NCBI GenBank assembly: GCA_963575745.1
Contig: CAUYUJ010001373.1
Span: forward strand, 1-64,000
Direction: 5' to 3'
Origin: Prorocentrum cordatum
Lineage: Eukaryota > Sar > Dinophyceae > Prorocentrales > Prorocentraceae
DNA: 64,000 nucleotides
Shown: one piece after another, positions 9,537 to 19,526 of the stretch
How the letters are laid out: every line of letters starts with the position of its first letter
How positions within the stretch are numbered: the stretch's first letter is position 1
Made by a program: the position numbers and the translations under genes
Notes under the pieces: generated by a model
Database searches by the model: none
The model's input: only the letters and a program-made list of their open reading frames with translations
What the model was told of the DNA's origin: nothing

Positions 9537-9812
9537 GGCAAAAACGAGCCCAGGCGACAGCCAACCTGGGCGACAGCCAACCCGGGCGAAAGCCAACCCG
9601 GGCGAAAGCCAACCCGGGCGAAAGCCAACCCGGACGAAAGCCAACCCGGACGAAAGCCAACCCAGGCGAAAGCCAACCGTGCGAAAGCCAACCCGTGCGA
9701 AAGCCAACCCGGGCGAAAGCCAACCCGGGCGAAAGCCAACCGGGCGAAAGCCAACCTGGGCGAAACGAACCCGGCGAAACGCACCAGGCGAAAGCCAACC
9801 CAGGCGAAAAAC
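9537..9812 (-). repeat. 16-bp minisatellite, right arm (inverse of 7013-7262)
   Basis: About 16 units of CGAAAGCCAACCCGGG, the reverse complement of the left arm. Variant units (GCGAAACGAACCCGG) are at the outer end, mirroring the left arm. Similarity continues outward for about 45 bp (CAGGCGAAAAACAT here; inverse of ATGCTTTTCGCCAGG at the left), so this is a true inverted duplication. Confidence 0.9.
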
Positions 9813-9825
9813 ATATACGCCGTCG

Positions 9826-9980
9826 AAAAGTGCGCAAGGGCTACACGGATGGAGGGCGGCTCCGTTCCTACATGGGGCTCTCGCTTGAGACGTGTTTGTG
9901 CACGGTGTCCACAAACGTGTGCAAGAGTGGTACGCATGGAGGGCGGATCCTTTACGGAGCGGGACTGTCCCCGGGCACGT
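9826..9980 (+). repeat. 85-bp family units, plus orientation
   Basis: Two diverged units with ACGGATGGAGGGCGG, TCC(G/T)TTCCT and TGGGGCTCTCGC, matching the family that fills the 20.3-22.9 kb blocks. Confidence 0.6.
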
Positions 9981-9994
9981 CCTTGGAATGTACA

Positions 9995-10167
9995 CAGTCG
10001 TCCCGTATCAGAAGGATGCGCAGTAAGGATGCAAGGGCCTTGGACGCCCATTTCGAAGCTTCTCGAGCGGGGCGCGGCCAACGAGAGTGGCAAAGGATGG
10101 ACCGAGGAGGCAGGGATGCAAGGGCACCCTTGGGAAGGTTGCCCATCCTTACGAGGCGGGTTGACTG
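9995..10167. mobile_element. short TIR element, CAGTC family, copy 1
   Basis: Ends CAGTCGTCCCGTATC..AAGGATG and, inverted, CAGTCAACCCGCCTCGTAAG. The interior GCAGTAAGGATGCAAGGGCC, GGACGCCCAT, CGAAGCTTCTCGAGC, GGCCAACGA and GGAAGGTTGCCCATCCTTA matches 11594-11763. No target duplication was recognised. Confidence 0.7.
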
Positions 10168-10194
10168 CACGAACCCTTGGCATTGATGCAAACT

Positions 10195-10690
10195 TGTGGG
10201 ACGAATGCGCGCGGCGCTGGGGCGAGAAACACATTCTGGAACGGAACCGCCCTCTGTCCGTGAAGCGACTGCAAGCTTGCAACACGTGTACGCGGCGCCA
10301 GGGCGAGGCTATCTTTTGAGAGAACCGTCCGCCCTCCAGCCATGAAGCCTCTGCAAGCCTTAAAAATAAACCAGCGCAGTCCACGACTCGCAAAGTAGCT
10401 ACTCGCAAATGGCCTGGACCCATGGCGTCGAGGCAAGCAGGCTCCATTGCATCGAACAACTCTGGCGTTTTTTAAGACGTTTGCGAGTAGGCACTTTGCG
10501 AGTAGTGGAAAGCGCTCGGTGATAAAAGGAATGTGCACGACACCAAGGCGGGAACCATATTTCGAAAACAGCCCGCCCTCCATCCGTGAGGTCATGGTAC
10601 ACGTGCACAACGAGTGCGCGCGGCGCTGTAGCGAGAGAGCCACATTTTGAGAACAGCCCCTCCTCCATCAGTGAAGCTACAGCACTTGTC
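10195..10690 (-). repeat. 85-bp family units, minus orientation
   Basis: Five or so units with GCGCGGCGC(T/C), GCGAGA(A/G)(C/A)CACATT and CGCCCTCCATCCGTGAAG, the inverse of the units at 20455-21150. Spacing is irregular and divergence is high. Confidence 0.65.
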
Positions 10691-11023
10691 AAGAGTCGGG
10701 GTGATACATGATGAGGATGGCTCCAGCGAAACGCCAGGCCCGCCAGGCGTCTCCCTTCCCCCCTCGGCGCGCCGCCGAGAGAAAGAGGAAAGGAGGGGGC
10801 GGGCGGGAGTAGCTTCCTGAGCCCTTCCCCGAAGCTACCGAGGGCTTCTCAGAAGGCTCGCCCCGCTCTAGAGCCCCCTCGGCGCACCGCCGGGCGAAAG
10901 AGGAAGGGGAGCGTCCGCCCAGCCAGGGGCCTCGACCACGAGCCGAGTGCCGACGCAAGCGCTCGCCGAAGTGTGCCCGGGCGCCCATGTCAAAACGAAG
11001 CACAGCGAGGCACCGCGCTCGGC
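10691..11023. other. GC-rich single-copy stretch
   Basis: Contains GGCTTCTCAGAAGGC-type words like those at 2.6 kb. No gene is recognised; frames are open on the minus strand (10689-11090) without a motif. Confidence 0.35.
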
Positions 11024-11194
11024 TGCACGCAAGAGTGACCCTGGGCAAGAGTGACCTTTGGTGCGCGGCCAGATAGGGGCCACATGTCACATCCAGGCGT
11101 GCAAGCCGATGCTATCGCATCGTGTTCAGCGATCGGGGGACCCTGGTGGGCCAGCACCAAAGATCACTCCGGCGAAGGGTCACTCTTACATGAA
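11024..11194. mobile_element. short TIR element, CAAGAGTGACC family, copy 1
   Basis: The left end TGCACGCAAGAGTGACC is followed by a second AAGAGTGACCTTTGGTGCG. The right end is the inverse: GCACCAAAGATCACTCCGGC, then AAGGGTCACTCTTACATGAA. A matching element lies at 51719-51895. Double nested terminal motifs at each end are a family feature. No target duplication is clear. Confidence 0.7.
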
Positions 11195-11213
11195 CTCGAC
11201 GTGTAGTCAAAAC

Positions 11214-11452
11214 TGGGGGGTACAAGAGGAGGGCGTCCAAGAGGGGGGGTCGCAAGTCATGGCCCGAGGCATATGCGCGGCCCAGGGGGGGTCAGGAGAC
11301 GTAACGAATCAAGAAAAAACGCCGTGAAATATTGGAAGGTATAATGGCCGCCGCCATGATATCCACACACACACACACAAACACACACGCACACACACGC
11401 ACACACACACACACACACACCCTAGTCATCACCCCCTCTTGGCCGCCCCCGA
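11214..11452. mobile_element. short TIR element, CCAAGAGG family, copy 1
   Basis: Matches 31662-31862 over GAGGGCGTCC(A/T)AGAG, TCATGGCC, ATGCGCGGCCCAGG, CGCC(G/A)TGAAAT and GCCATGATATCCAC. It is flanked by AAAAC on both sides (11209-11213, 11453-11457), and the neighbouring segment at 11764 gives the uninserted sequence. A CA array has expanded inside its right part. Confidence 0.7.
11371..11420. repeat. (CA)n microsatellite
   Basis: CA dinucleotides with a few AA/GC interruptions, located inside the element at 11214-11452 and absent from the sister element at 31.7 kb. Confidence 0.95.
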
Positions 11453-11593
11453 AAAACAAGGCGAAGCGAGGCGCCGCGAACGTCCCAGGGGACCGCCCTC
11501 TGGAAGCGCGACGGGGGCGCAAGGGCGGGGGCGGCGAGAACTCAGAACTTCTTGCTCCAAACTTCGTGGACGGGCAAGCTTCAAGAACAAAGA

Positions 11594-11763
11594 CAGTCAA
11601 ACTTATAGTAAGGATACGCGATAAGGATGTAAGAGCATTAGACGCCCATGCCGAAGCTTTTCGAGCAAGGCTGGCCAACGAACGTAGTTCAGGATGGACA
11701 GCGATGGTAAGATGCAAGGGTACTCTCCGGAAGGTTACCCATCCTTACTATCAGTTTCGACTG
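11594..11763. mobile_element. short TIR element, CAGTC family, copy 2
   Basis: Left end CAGTCAAACTTATAGTAAGG; right end, inverted, CAGTCGAAACTGATAGTAAG. The TIRs are about 22 bp with few mismatches. It lies exactly between the two copies of the host segment at 11201-11593 and 11764-11905. Confidence 0.75.
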
Positions 11764-11905
11764 TAGTCAAAACAAGGCGAAGATAGGCGCCACGAACTTC
11801 CCCGGGGACCGCCCCATGGAAGCGCGGCAGGGGCGCCAAAGCGCCGGCGGCGAGAACTCGCGACTTCTTTCTCCAAGATTCGTGGACGGGCAACATTCCA
11901 GAACA
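11764..11905 (+). repeat. tandem host segment, second copy (uninterrupted)
   Basis: Reads TAGTCAAAACAAGGCGAAG straight through, then the same CCGCC, GGCGGCGAGAACTCG and CGTGGACGGGCAA landmarks as 11452-11593. Confidence 0.7.
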
Positions 11906-12459
11906 TGCAGAGCTACCACACCAAGCCAAACCACGAGGCGAGTGAAAAAAAACAGCTGGTGAAATGCACGCTTTGAGCAGGGACCGACCGTCCAGACATT
12001 CCTACAGGCCTACCACGACATGTTTTAAGACCAAAAGAATGTTCTAATAATAAAAGCAATGTCCGTCGAACACAAAAAAACTGTTGATTCAAACGAGACG
12101 GTATCGGCCAGAAATGTTCTACGAACGTTTCGGCCGAAGCACAAAAGGTTCTTCGAGCATCCTTTGGTGGGCCTATCGGCGCGCCAAGACGCCTCGCCAT
12201 CGCTTGACAAGAACAAGCACATCCACCACACCAATCGGGGAGACGTAAGACTCGGGTTCGGGGGACTCGGGTTGGCCTGACGGGGCCATCATGAAGATTG
12301 CGAGACCCAGTCTGAATTTTGACGCGAGCTCCCGCTGCCAACATCCCACGAAAACTGCACCGTCAAAACCGGAGACGCGCTCGACAGAAAGCGTCGGCAA
12401 ATCTACGCTCCAGCGCACTCGAGTCGCACATTTCCCCGAACCAAGGCAAACCACAATGG
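11906..12459. other. single-copy stretch without a recognised gene
   Basis: More balanced base composition than its surroundings. Both strands have 70-140 codon open frames (11913-12344 minus, 12059-12280 plus) with no motif. No dispersed copy was noticed. Confidence 0.35.
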
Positions 12460-12606
12460 GGAAAAAAGGCACCGATGCTGCTACACCCCCGACCTTCCCT
12501 GGGGTGCGTTCTGGCAAGAACTTCGATGCGAATCCAGCGGTGGCGACGAGGGCTCCCCAGGAGGTCCAAAAAGAGGAAAGCGAGGGGAGGGAAGGGGTAT
12601 GGGTAC
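12460..12606 (+). repeat. dispersed repeat shared with 4.9 kb (inserted copy)
   Basis: GGCACCGATGCTGCTACA, GGGGTGCGTTCTGG, AATCCAGCGGTGGCGACGAG and GGTATGGGTAC follow the order seen at 4896-5046. This copy is interrupted at GTAC by the element at 12607-12786. Confidence 0.75.
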
Positions 12607-12786
12607 ACGCCGGTCGGAAGAAGTGGGTAGAAACATGAAGTAGGAAGGCGTTGGAAGTAGATTGGACTTCCGCCCGCCCCCTGAAGAGGAGGGAAAAGGA
12701 ACACCGTTCAACTCTTGAAGTAGGAAGGCGCCTAAAGTAGATTGGAATTTGGGCATCCCGATATACCTACTTTGAACGACCGGCGT
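12607..12786. mobile_element. short TIR element, ACGCCGGTCG family, complete copy
   Basis: 180 bp with perfect 10-bp TIRs (ACGCCGGTCG..CGACCGGCGT) flanked by GTAC at 12603-12606 and 12787-12790. The dispersed host repeat has a single GTAC at the same place in its empty copy near 5040, supporting a 4-bp palindromic target duplication. The interior has two GAAGTAGGAAGGCG..GTAGATTGGA half-repeats and no coding frame. Confidence 0.85.
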
Positions 12787-12837
12787 GTACCTTTTCCTCC
12801 TCTGACGCAAGGCGACTGAAAAAAAACAGCCGGCAGA

Positions 12838-12984
12838 ATGCACGCCGCCGAGCCCACGGCCCGCTGGATCTCAGGCGGCCCACCGGGATGCCCGACAGGA
12901 CCAGGAAGGTCTTCCGCACCGGCATCTCCGGCGCGGGGGGCGCCCCGGACGGCCGGACCTGAGGGCGCACACAACAGTAAACTT
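12838..12984 (-). other. GC-rich island with possible coding content
   Basis: On the minus strand a pyrimidine-bearing CCCTCAG near 12960 precedes a frame with codons for VRKTFLVLSGIPVG. All frames are short, no family is recognised, and it may be noise. Confidence 0.15.
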
Positions 12985-13180
12985 GTGGATGCCACGACAG
13001 TGGACACCCTAACAGTCCTATCATCGAGTTAAACATGTGCTTAACATGTCGGAACATGTCCTACAAATGTTTCAAACATGTTTTACATATTAAAAACATG
13101 TTTGAGACATTGTTTTGACATCTGGAAATTATTTGGCAGCACGCTTCCTCTCCATTAATCGACTTCGGCAACAGTAAATG
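12985..13180 (+). repeat. ACATGT-rich dispersed repeat, copy 1
   Basis: Shared with 50596-50790: GGATGCCACG(A/G)CAGTGGACA, a run of AAACATGTTT-type palindromic words, GACATCTGGAAAT(T/G)ATTTGG and CAGCACGCTTCCTCTCC, then TTAATCGACTTC. The AT-rich core stands out against GC-rich flanks. Confidence 0.75.
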
Positions 13181-13869
13181 GACACACAAGCCCCAGGATG
13201 GTCTACAGTTGTTCCACGTCCTTAGGATGCTCGCCTTCCCGACACTTCCCCCCTACGTTCCCATCTGTTCCTGGAGATCGACGAGCAGTCGTTGCTTTTA
13301 TCTCAGCTCCTGCCCCGATAAGCAAAACGCACCACGTAGCCGATCGGTACGGACCTCCACACGTAGACTGACAACGCAGGTCTGGCGCGATACGTCCGCC
13401 AATACGTGGGCCGATACGCTGAGCCAACACGCAGCGTATTGACTCGGACGCTTTGGGCACGGTGCGTGCCGCGCTGCAAGACGGGCGTATCGAGACAGCT
13501 AAGCTCTGTATCTCTTTGCTCCCCCCCGACGACCGGGTGGTACTGGAGGCCCTCGCCTGCGTTGGCGATGCCCAGCATGAACTCCTGGCAGGCGCGCCGG
13601 TAGGCGCAGATGTCTGGCGGATGCCGACCTCGACGTCTCGGGCCCCCTCGGAGGCTGGCTCTCCCTCGGATGGGTCGTGGCCGCAGCGGGGCTGCCTGCT
13701 AGACGGCGTAAGAAGCCGAGCTGTCTCTCCTGCGCATGGTCGCACCTCCCAAGACGAAACCAGAGGCCCGGCTACTGCATAACCGCCTCTCCGCGCGGGA
13801 GGGTGGAGGCGACCAACTGCGAGCCGCGTGGCCGAGGGAGGGCGGGCTTCGCCCATCCCTGTCCAGGCC
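13181..13869. other. single-copy island, possibly coding
   Basis: A plus-strand frame at 13453-13782 encodes ALQDGRIETAKLCISLLPPD and onward with ordinary composition, while the minus strand is also open (13203-13856). There are repeated (C/A)GATACG words near 13390-13425. No family is recognised and no splice structure is clear. Confidence 0.2.
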
Positions 13870-13954
13870 TCCTCTTCCTCATCCTCCTGCTCCTCCTTCT
13901 TCTCTTTGTCTCATCCTGGTCGTCCTCCCACCCCCCCTTCTGCTCGTGGTCGCT

Positions 13955-14085
13955 CTCCTCCTCCTCCTCCTCCTCCTCCTCCTCCTCCTCCTCCTCCTCC
14001 TCCTCCTCCTCCTCCTCCTCCTCCTCCTCCTCCTCCTCCTCCTCCTCCTCTCCTCCTCCTCCTCCTCCTCCTCCTCCTCCTCCTC
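13955..14085. repeat. (CTC)n tract
   Basis: Nearly perfect CTC triplets, preceded by looser CTC-rich sequence from 13870. Confidence 0.95.
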
Positions 14086-14371
14086 AGACCTCCTGACCCA
14101 CACTGATATTCACCATCCTGCACCACGCACCTTCGCTCGGCACCCCTTGCTTGTTTCGTTGCGTGCTCTCTTGGCCGCATCGGCGATGCAGCGCGATCAT
14201 CCCGCCCCATCTGCTCCCGCCCCACTGGGCGGCCGGGAGGGTGGGCGAGCGGACGTCTTGGCACGAGGGCGGCGAAGGTTCTGGTGAAATTCTACGTCAG
14301 AGTGAGGGGGCCGAACGGTCATTCACTGTCCCTGGGTGCGTGGTTGATGTGGAATTCCGCGGTGCGGATTC
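14086..14371. other. single-copy spacer
   Basis: No repeat or supportable gene was noticed between the CTC tract and the GTT/CCCGCGACC arrays. Confidence 0.4.
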
Positions 14372-14422
14372 TTGTTGTTGTTGTTGTTTGTTGTTGTTCT
14401 TGTTGCTGTTGTTTGTTGTCGT
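14372..14422. repeat. GTT triplet array
   Basis: Short GTT/GTC run preceding the CCCGCGACC minisatellite. Confidence 0.85.
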
Positions 14423-14427
14423 CGTCC

Positions 14428-14692
14428 CACCCGCAACCCGCCCCGCGACCCACCCGCGACCCACCCCGCGACCCACCCCGCGACCCACCCGCGACCCACC
14501 CGCGACCCACCCCGCGACCCACCCCGCGACCCACCCCGCGACCCACCCCGCGACCCAACCCGCGACCCACCCCGCGACCCCCCCGCGGCCCACCCCGCGA
14601 CCCACCCGCGACCCACCCGCGACCCACCCGCGACCCACCCGCGACCCACCCGCGACCTACCCCGCGACCCACCCGCGACCCACCTTCGACCC
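14428..14692. repeat. CCCGCGACCCA minisatellite
   Basis: About 24 units of 10-12 bp, CCCGCGACCCAC with an optional extra C, in head-to-tail order. Confidence 0.95.
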
Positions 14693-15125
14693 AAACCACG
14701 TTCAAGGTACAAACCACAATTTTCGGCGCCTGCGGCGGGCTTTTTTGCATTCCTTCCAAGTGGAGAGCCCGCGACACATCCCGTGACCAACTCGCGACCA
14801 ACCCGCGACCCAAACCACGTTCAGGGTACAAACCACATTTTTCGGCGCCTGCGGCGGGCATATTTTGCATTCGTTTCAGGTGGAGAGCCCGCGGCCCACC
14901 CGCGACCACGTTCAGGGTACAAACCACATTTTCGGCGCCTGCGGCGGGCATCCCTTGCATTCGTTCCCTGTGGAGAACCCGCGGCCCACCCGCGACCCAA
15001 ACCTTGTTCCGTGTACGAACCAATTTTTTTTGGCGCTTGCGGCGGGCTGCTTTTGCATTCCTTCCAGGTGGAGGTGGAGAGCCCGCGACCCACCCGCGAC
15101 CTAAACCACGTTCACTGAACAAACC
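14693..15125. repeat. tandem repeat, about 95-120 bp unit, with embedded CCCGCGACC
   Basis: Four to five units, each with AAACCACGTTCA(A/G)GGTACA, CGGCGCCTGCGGCGGGC, TTGCATTC(C/G)TT and GTGGAGAGCCCGCG, followed by a few CCCGCGACC copies. It appears to have grown from the neighbouring minisatellite. Confidence 0.85.
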
Positions 15126-15380
15126 AATGCCGCACAAGCGCGGCGGCGGATTCTTGCATGCCGTCTGAGCCCGCAAGGACCTCTTCACGCCCCGCACATC
15201 CACGCCAGCCCGTCCAGCAACTTTGCCCTGGCGAGTTGCCTTGATCAGAGAAGGCGGGGAGCATAAAGTGGAAAAAAGGATTGCGTTGCAGTTATCTTGG
15301 GAAAGGAGGGGGAGGCAGGATGAGTAAACAGGGGACGAGGAGAACGTGGAAGAAGAGAGGATGTAAGGAGAACGTGGAGA
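15126..15380. other. single-copy spacer
   Basis: No dispersed copy or supportable gene was noticed before the purine-rich tract. Confidence 0.4.
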
Positions 15381-15715
15381 AAGAAAAGGAGGAGGAGCAG
15401 GAGGACGAGGGGGAGGAGGGGGAGGAGGGGGAGGAGGAGGACGAGGAGGGGGAGGATGGGGAGGATGATGATGATGGACGACAATGGGAGGACGATGATG
15501 GAGGCCGATGAGGGGGAGGACGACAATGGGAGGACCATGATGAAAAGACGAGGGGGGGAGAGGGAGGACGAGGAAGAAGAGGAGGAGGAGGAGGAGGACG
15601 AGGTGGAGGAGGAGGATGACGATGACGATGAGGACGAGGAAGAGGAGGAGGAGAAGGAGGAGGAAGAGGAGGAGAAGGAGGAGGAGGAGGAGGTGGAGGA
15701 GAGCGCCATCGACAA
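15381..15715. repeat. GAGGAG/GATGAC purine-rich array
   Basis: GAG triplets with GAC and GAT variants in constant phase. The long plus frame across it is Glu/Asp from the repeat. Confidence 0.9.
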
Positions 15716-15960
15716 GGAAGGTGGGGGCCACGAGGTCCGCCGGCTCGACGACGCCCGCGTCGCCCGCGCCCGCCCCCTTACTCTTATCCGCAATTGCGGG
15801 GTGCTACGTATTTTGGTTCGGCGCGAGGGCGGCGAAGTGGTCCTCCTTCTCCTTGGATCTCGCGAGCACCAGCAGGACGCAGTGGCCCTCGTCCGCGCGA
15901 CCGCTCCCGTCGTTGGAGCTCCGCGAGCGGAGCCACCCGCAGGGCAGCACCTCGGCCCGG
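15716..15960. other. GC-rich island without a recognised gene
   Basis: Open on several frames; one plus frame continues from the GAG array. No motif seen. Confidence 0.3.
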
Positions 15961-15965
15961 GCCCC

Positions 15966-15966
<1 letters not shown>

Positions 15967-16049
<83 letters not shown>
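15967..16049. repeat. (CA)n microsatellite
   Basis: About 40 uninterrupted CA dinucleotides. Confidence 0.98.
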
Positions 16050-16050
<1 letters not shown>

Positions 16051-16079
16051 GTGAGGCGCGGGCGGCCCTGAAATTATCC

Positions 16080-16445
16080 TCCGTTTTCCTCCCCGGCCTC
16101 CTCCCTCTTCCTCCTTGCCCTCCTCGGCCCCTCGGCCTCCTCCTCCTTCTCCTCCTCCTTCTCATCATCCTCGTCCTCCTCCTCCCCCTCCTCTTCCTCC
16201 TCCTCTTCCTCCTCCTCCTCTACCTCCTCCTCCTCCTCCTCCTCCTCCTCCTCCTCCTCCTCCTCCTCCTCCTCCTCCTCCTCCCCCTCATCCTCATCCT
16301 CCTCCTCCCCTCCTCACCTATTCCTCCTCCTCCTCATCCTCCTCCTCCTCCTCCTCCTCCTCCTCCCCCTCCTCCACATCAACATCCTCATCCTCCTCCT
16401 TCTCCTCCTGCGCCTCTTCATGGTCGGCCTTCTCCTCATCATCAT
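16080..16445. repeat. (CTC)n-rich tract
   Basis: Imperfect CTC with CAT and CTT triplets. Confidence 0.95.
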
Positions 16446-16489
16446 CCACTTCTTCTTGTCCTTCAGATTGTTGGCCTGATTGAAAATAG

Positions 16490-17116
16490 TAGAAATAATA
16501 ATGTGTTGATTGCTAGTATTACTACTACTATTACGATTGTGAATACTGATAGTCAAAAATAACACTGATAATAGGAATAATGACGATAACACTACACTAT
16601 TAGTAGTATTAGTAGTAGTAGAAGAATAATTAGTAGCAGGGTGACTAGAATTAGCAGTAGCAATACTTATAACAGTGAGAATAATAGTAGTGTTGGTGTC
16701 TGTATTACGAGTGTGAATGGTAGTTGGATGACTAGTTTCAGTAGTAGTAATGTTCGTCGTAAGTATATAGTTACGTAGAGTTGTTTTTTATATTCTTAAT
16801 CTTAGCACACGTACTGCTATTAATACTACCCTTAACCATAACATCAGTCTTAGCATTATCAATATTACTAGTAGTAGTAGTAGTAGTAGTAGTAGCAGAA
16901 GTAGTCGTAGCAGTAGTAGTAGTAGTAGTAGTAGTAGTAGCAGTAGCAGTAGCAGTTGCAGTAGTAGAAATAGTAATAATAGTAGTAGTAGTAGTAGTGG
17001 TAGTAGTGGTAGTAGTAGTAGCAGCAGCAGCAGTAGTAGTAGTAGTAGTAGTAGTGGTCGTAGTCGTAGTAGTAGTAGTAGTAGTAGTAGTAGCAGTAGT
17101 AGTTGCTGTAGTGGTT

Positions 17117-17204
<88 letters not shown>

Positions 17205-17311
17205 CAGTAGCAGTAGCAGTAGTAGCAGTAGCAGTAGTAGCAGTAGCAGTAACAGTCGTAGTAAAGTAGTAGTAGTAGTAGTAGTAGTCGTAGAAGTGGC
17301 AGTAGTAGTAG

Positions 17312-17349
<38 letters not shown>

Positions 17350-17392
17350 ATAGTAATAGTAATAGTAGTAGTACTAGTAGGAGTAGTCCTCC
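16490..17392. repeat. TAG/AGT triplet array
   Basis: About 0.9 kb of AGT triplets with AGC, AAT and CGT variants, densest at 16865-17370. Frames read poly-Val or poly-Leu and are artefacts of the repeat. Confidence 0.95.
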
Positions 17393-18215
17393 TCTTCCTA
17401 CTCCTCATCCTCATCCTCCTCCTTCGCGCCCCCTACTCGTCCTACTCCTCCGCCTCCTCCTCCTCATCGTCCGCATCCTCCGCCTCCTCCTCCGCCTCCA
17501 CCCCCTCCTCTCCTCCTCATCTTCCTCCTCCTCTCCTCCTGTCCTCCCTCCTTCGCCTCCTCCTCCTCCCCCAATTCCCTCCTTCCTCCTCCTTCTCCTC
17601 CTCCCTCCTCTTCCTCCTCCGCCTCCTTCTCCCTAACCTCCCTCCTCCTCCTCCTCCCCCTCCTCCTCCTCCTCCTCCTCCTCCTCGGCCTCCTCCTCCT
17701 CATATTCTTCTTCGTCTTCGCAGTATTCTTATGATTCGTATGATTACTATTATTATTATCATTATTATTGTGATTCGGTTTCTTCGTATGCGTCTTCTTC
17801 TTCGTCTTCGCCTTATTCTTCGTATTAGTCTTAGTATCATTAGTATTCTTAGTATGAGTCTTATTATTAGTATTCGTCGTCGTATTATTCGTCTTATTCT
17901 TCTTACTAATATTATGATTAGTCTTATTCGTCTTCTTCATTTTATCTTCTTATTCTTATAATTTTTATTATTATTAGTATTAATATCATTATTATTCGTA
18001 TTATTATTATTATTATTAATAATAATATTATTCGTATTATTAATCTTCCTCCAACTCCTCCTCCCCCTCCTCCTCCTCCTCCTCCTCCCCCTCGTCCTCC
18101 TCCTCCTCATCCTCCTCCTCATCCTCCTCCTCCTCTTCCTCCTCCTCCTCTTCATCCTCCTCCTCCTCCTCGTCCGTTTCCTCCTCGTCCTTCTCATCAT
18201 CCTCGGCATCTTCAA
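17393..18215. repeat. mixed CTC, TTC and ATT triplet arrays
   Basis: CTC (17393-17705), then TTC/ATT/CGT (17706-18040), then CTC again (18050-18200). Triplet phase holds through each change of motif. Confidence 0.9.
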
Positions 18216-18443
18216 TCCAAGCATCGCCATCATCAGCATCAGCATCAGCAAAATCATCATCATCAGCATCAGCATCATCAGCAGCATCATCATCATCATC
18301 GTCAGCATCAGCATCATCGTCATCGTCGTCAGCATCATCAACATCAGCATCATCAGCATCAGCACCATCAGCATCAGTATCAGCATCATCATCAGCATCA
18401 GCATCAGCATCAGCAGCATGATCAGCATGCTCAGCAGCATCAT

Positions 18444-18474
<31 letters not shown>

Positions 18475-19526
18475 AGCATCAGCTGCATCATACTCATCAC
18501 CAGCATCCCCAGCAGCAGCATCAGCATCACATCATCATCATCATCATCATCAGCAGCAGCAACATCAGTATCATCCTCATCAGCATCATAATCAGCAACA
18601 ACCGCATCATCATCAGCAGCATCACCATCATCAATATCATCAGCATCATCATCATCAGCCGCATCATCAGCATATTCAGCGTCGTCATCGTCACCAGCAT
18701 CAGCATCGTCATCAGAATCAGCATCATCAGCAGCAGCATCATCAGAATCAGCATCAGCATCATCATTATTACCATCAGCAGCAGCAGCATCAGCATCATT
18801 ATCATCATGATCACCATCATCACCATCAGTATCACCAGCATCAGCAGCATTAGCATCTGCATCAGCATCATCAGCATCATCATAAGCATCATCATCAGCA
18901 TCATCAGCATCGTCATCATCATCATCAGCATCATCACAATCAGCAGCAGCATCAGCATCAGCATCGTAATCATCATCAGCAGCAGCATCGTCATCAGCAT
19001 CATCATCAGCATCATCGTCGTCATTATCATAATCAACAACATCATCATCAGCTGCATCATCAGAATCAGGATCAACATCATCATCAGCAGCATCAGCAGC
19101 ATCAGCATCATCATCAGCATCATCATCAGGATCGTCATCATCATCATCAGCAGCAGCATCAGCAGCAGCATCAGCATCAGCAGCAGCATCATCAGCAGCA
19201 GCACCATCATGATCGGCATCGTCATTATCATCAGCATCATCATAATCATCATCATAATCAACCTCATCAGCAGCAGCAGCAACAGCATCGTCATCATCAT
19301 CAGCATCATCATCAGCATCGTCACCATCGTCATCATCATCGTCATCACCAGCATCATCAGCATCACTATCATCATCACCAGCATCATCACCGTGATAATC
19401 CTCATGATTATCAGCATCAGATTTACCGCCATTACAATCAACAGCAGCATCATCATCAGCGTCAGCACCATCAGTATCAAAATCATCATCACCATCAGAA
19501 TCATTACCAGCATCAACATCATCATC
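18216..19526. repeat. CAT/CAG triplet array, 1.3 kb
   Basis: The longest simple array here. CAT alternates with CAG, with scattered CGT, CAC and AAT. A 562-codon minus frame (17937-19625) crosses it, reading mostly Asp/Ala from GAT/GCT. Its length reflects the repeat's lack of stops and is not taken as a gene. Confidence 0.95.

Larger units (their letters stand above)
11201..11593 (+). repeat. tandem host segment, first copy (interrupted)
   Basis: GTGTAGTCAAAAC at 11201-11213, then, after an inserted element, ACAAGGCGAAG, GGGGACCGCCC, GGCGGCGAGAACTC and CGTGGACGGGCAA. The second copy at 11764-11905 has the two parts joined without the insertion. Confidence 0.7.
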
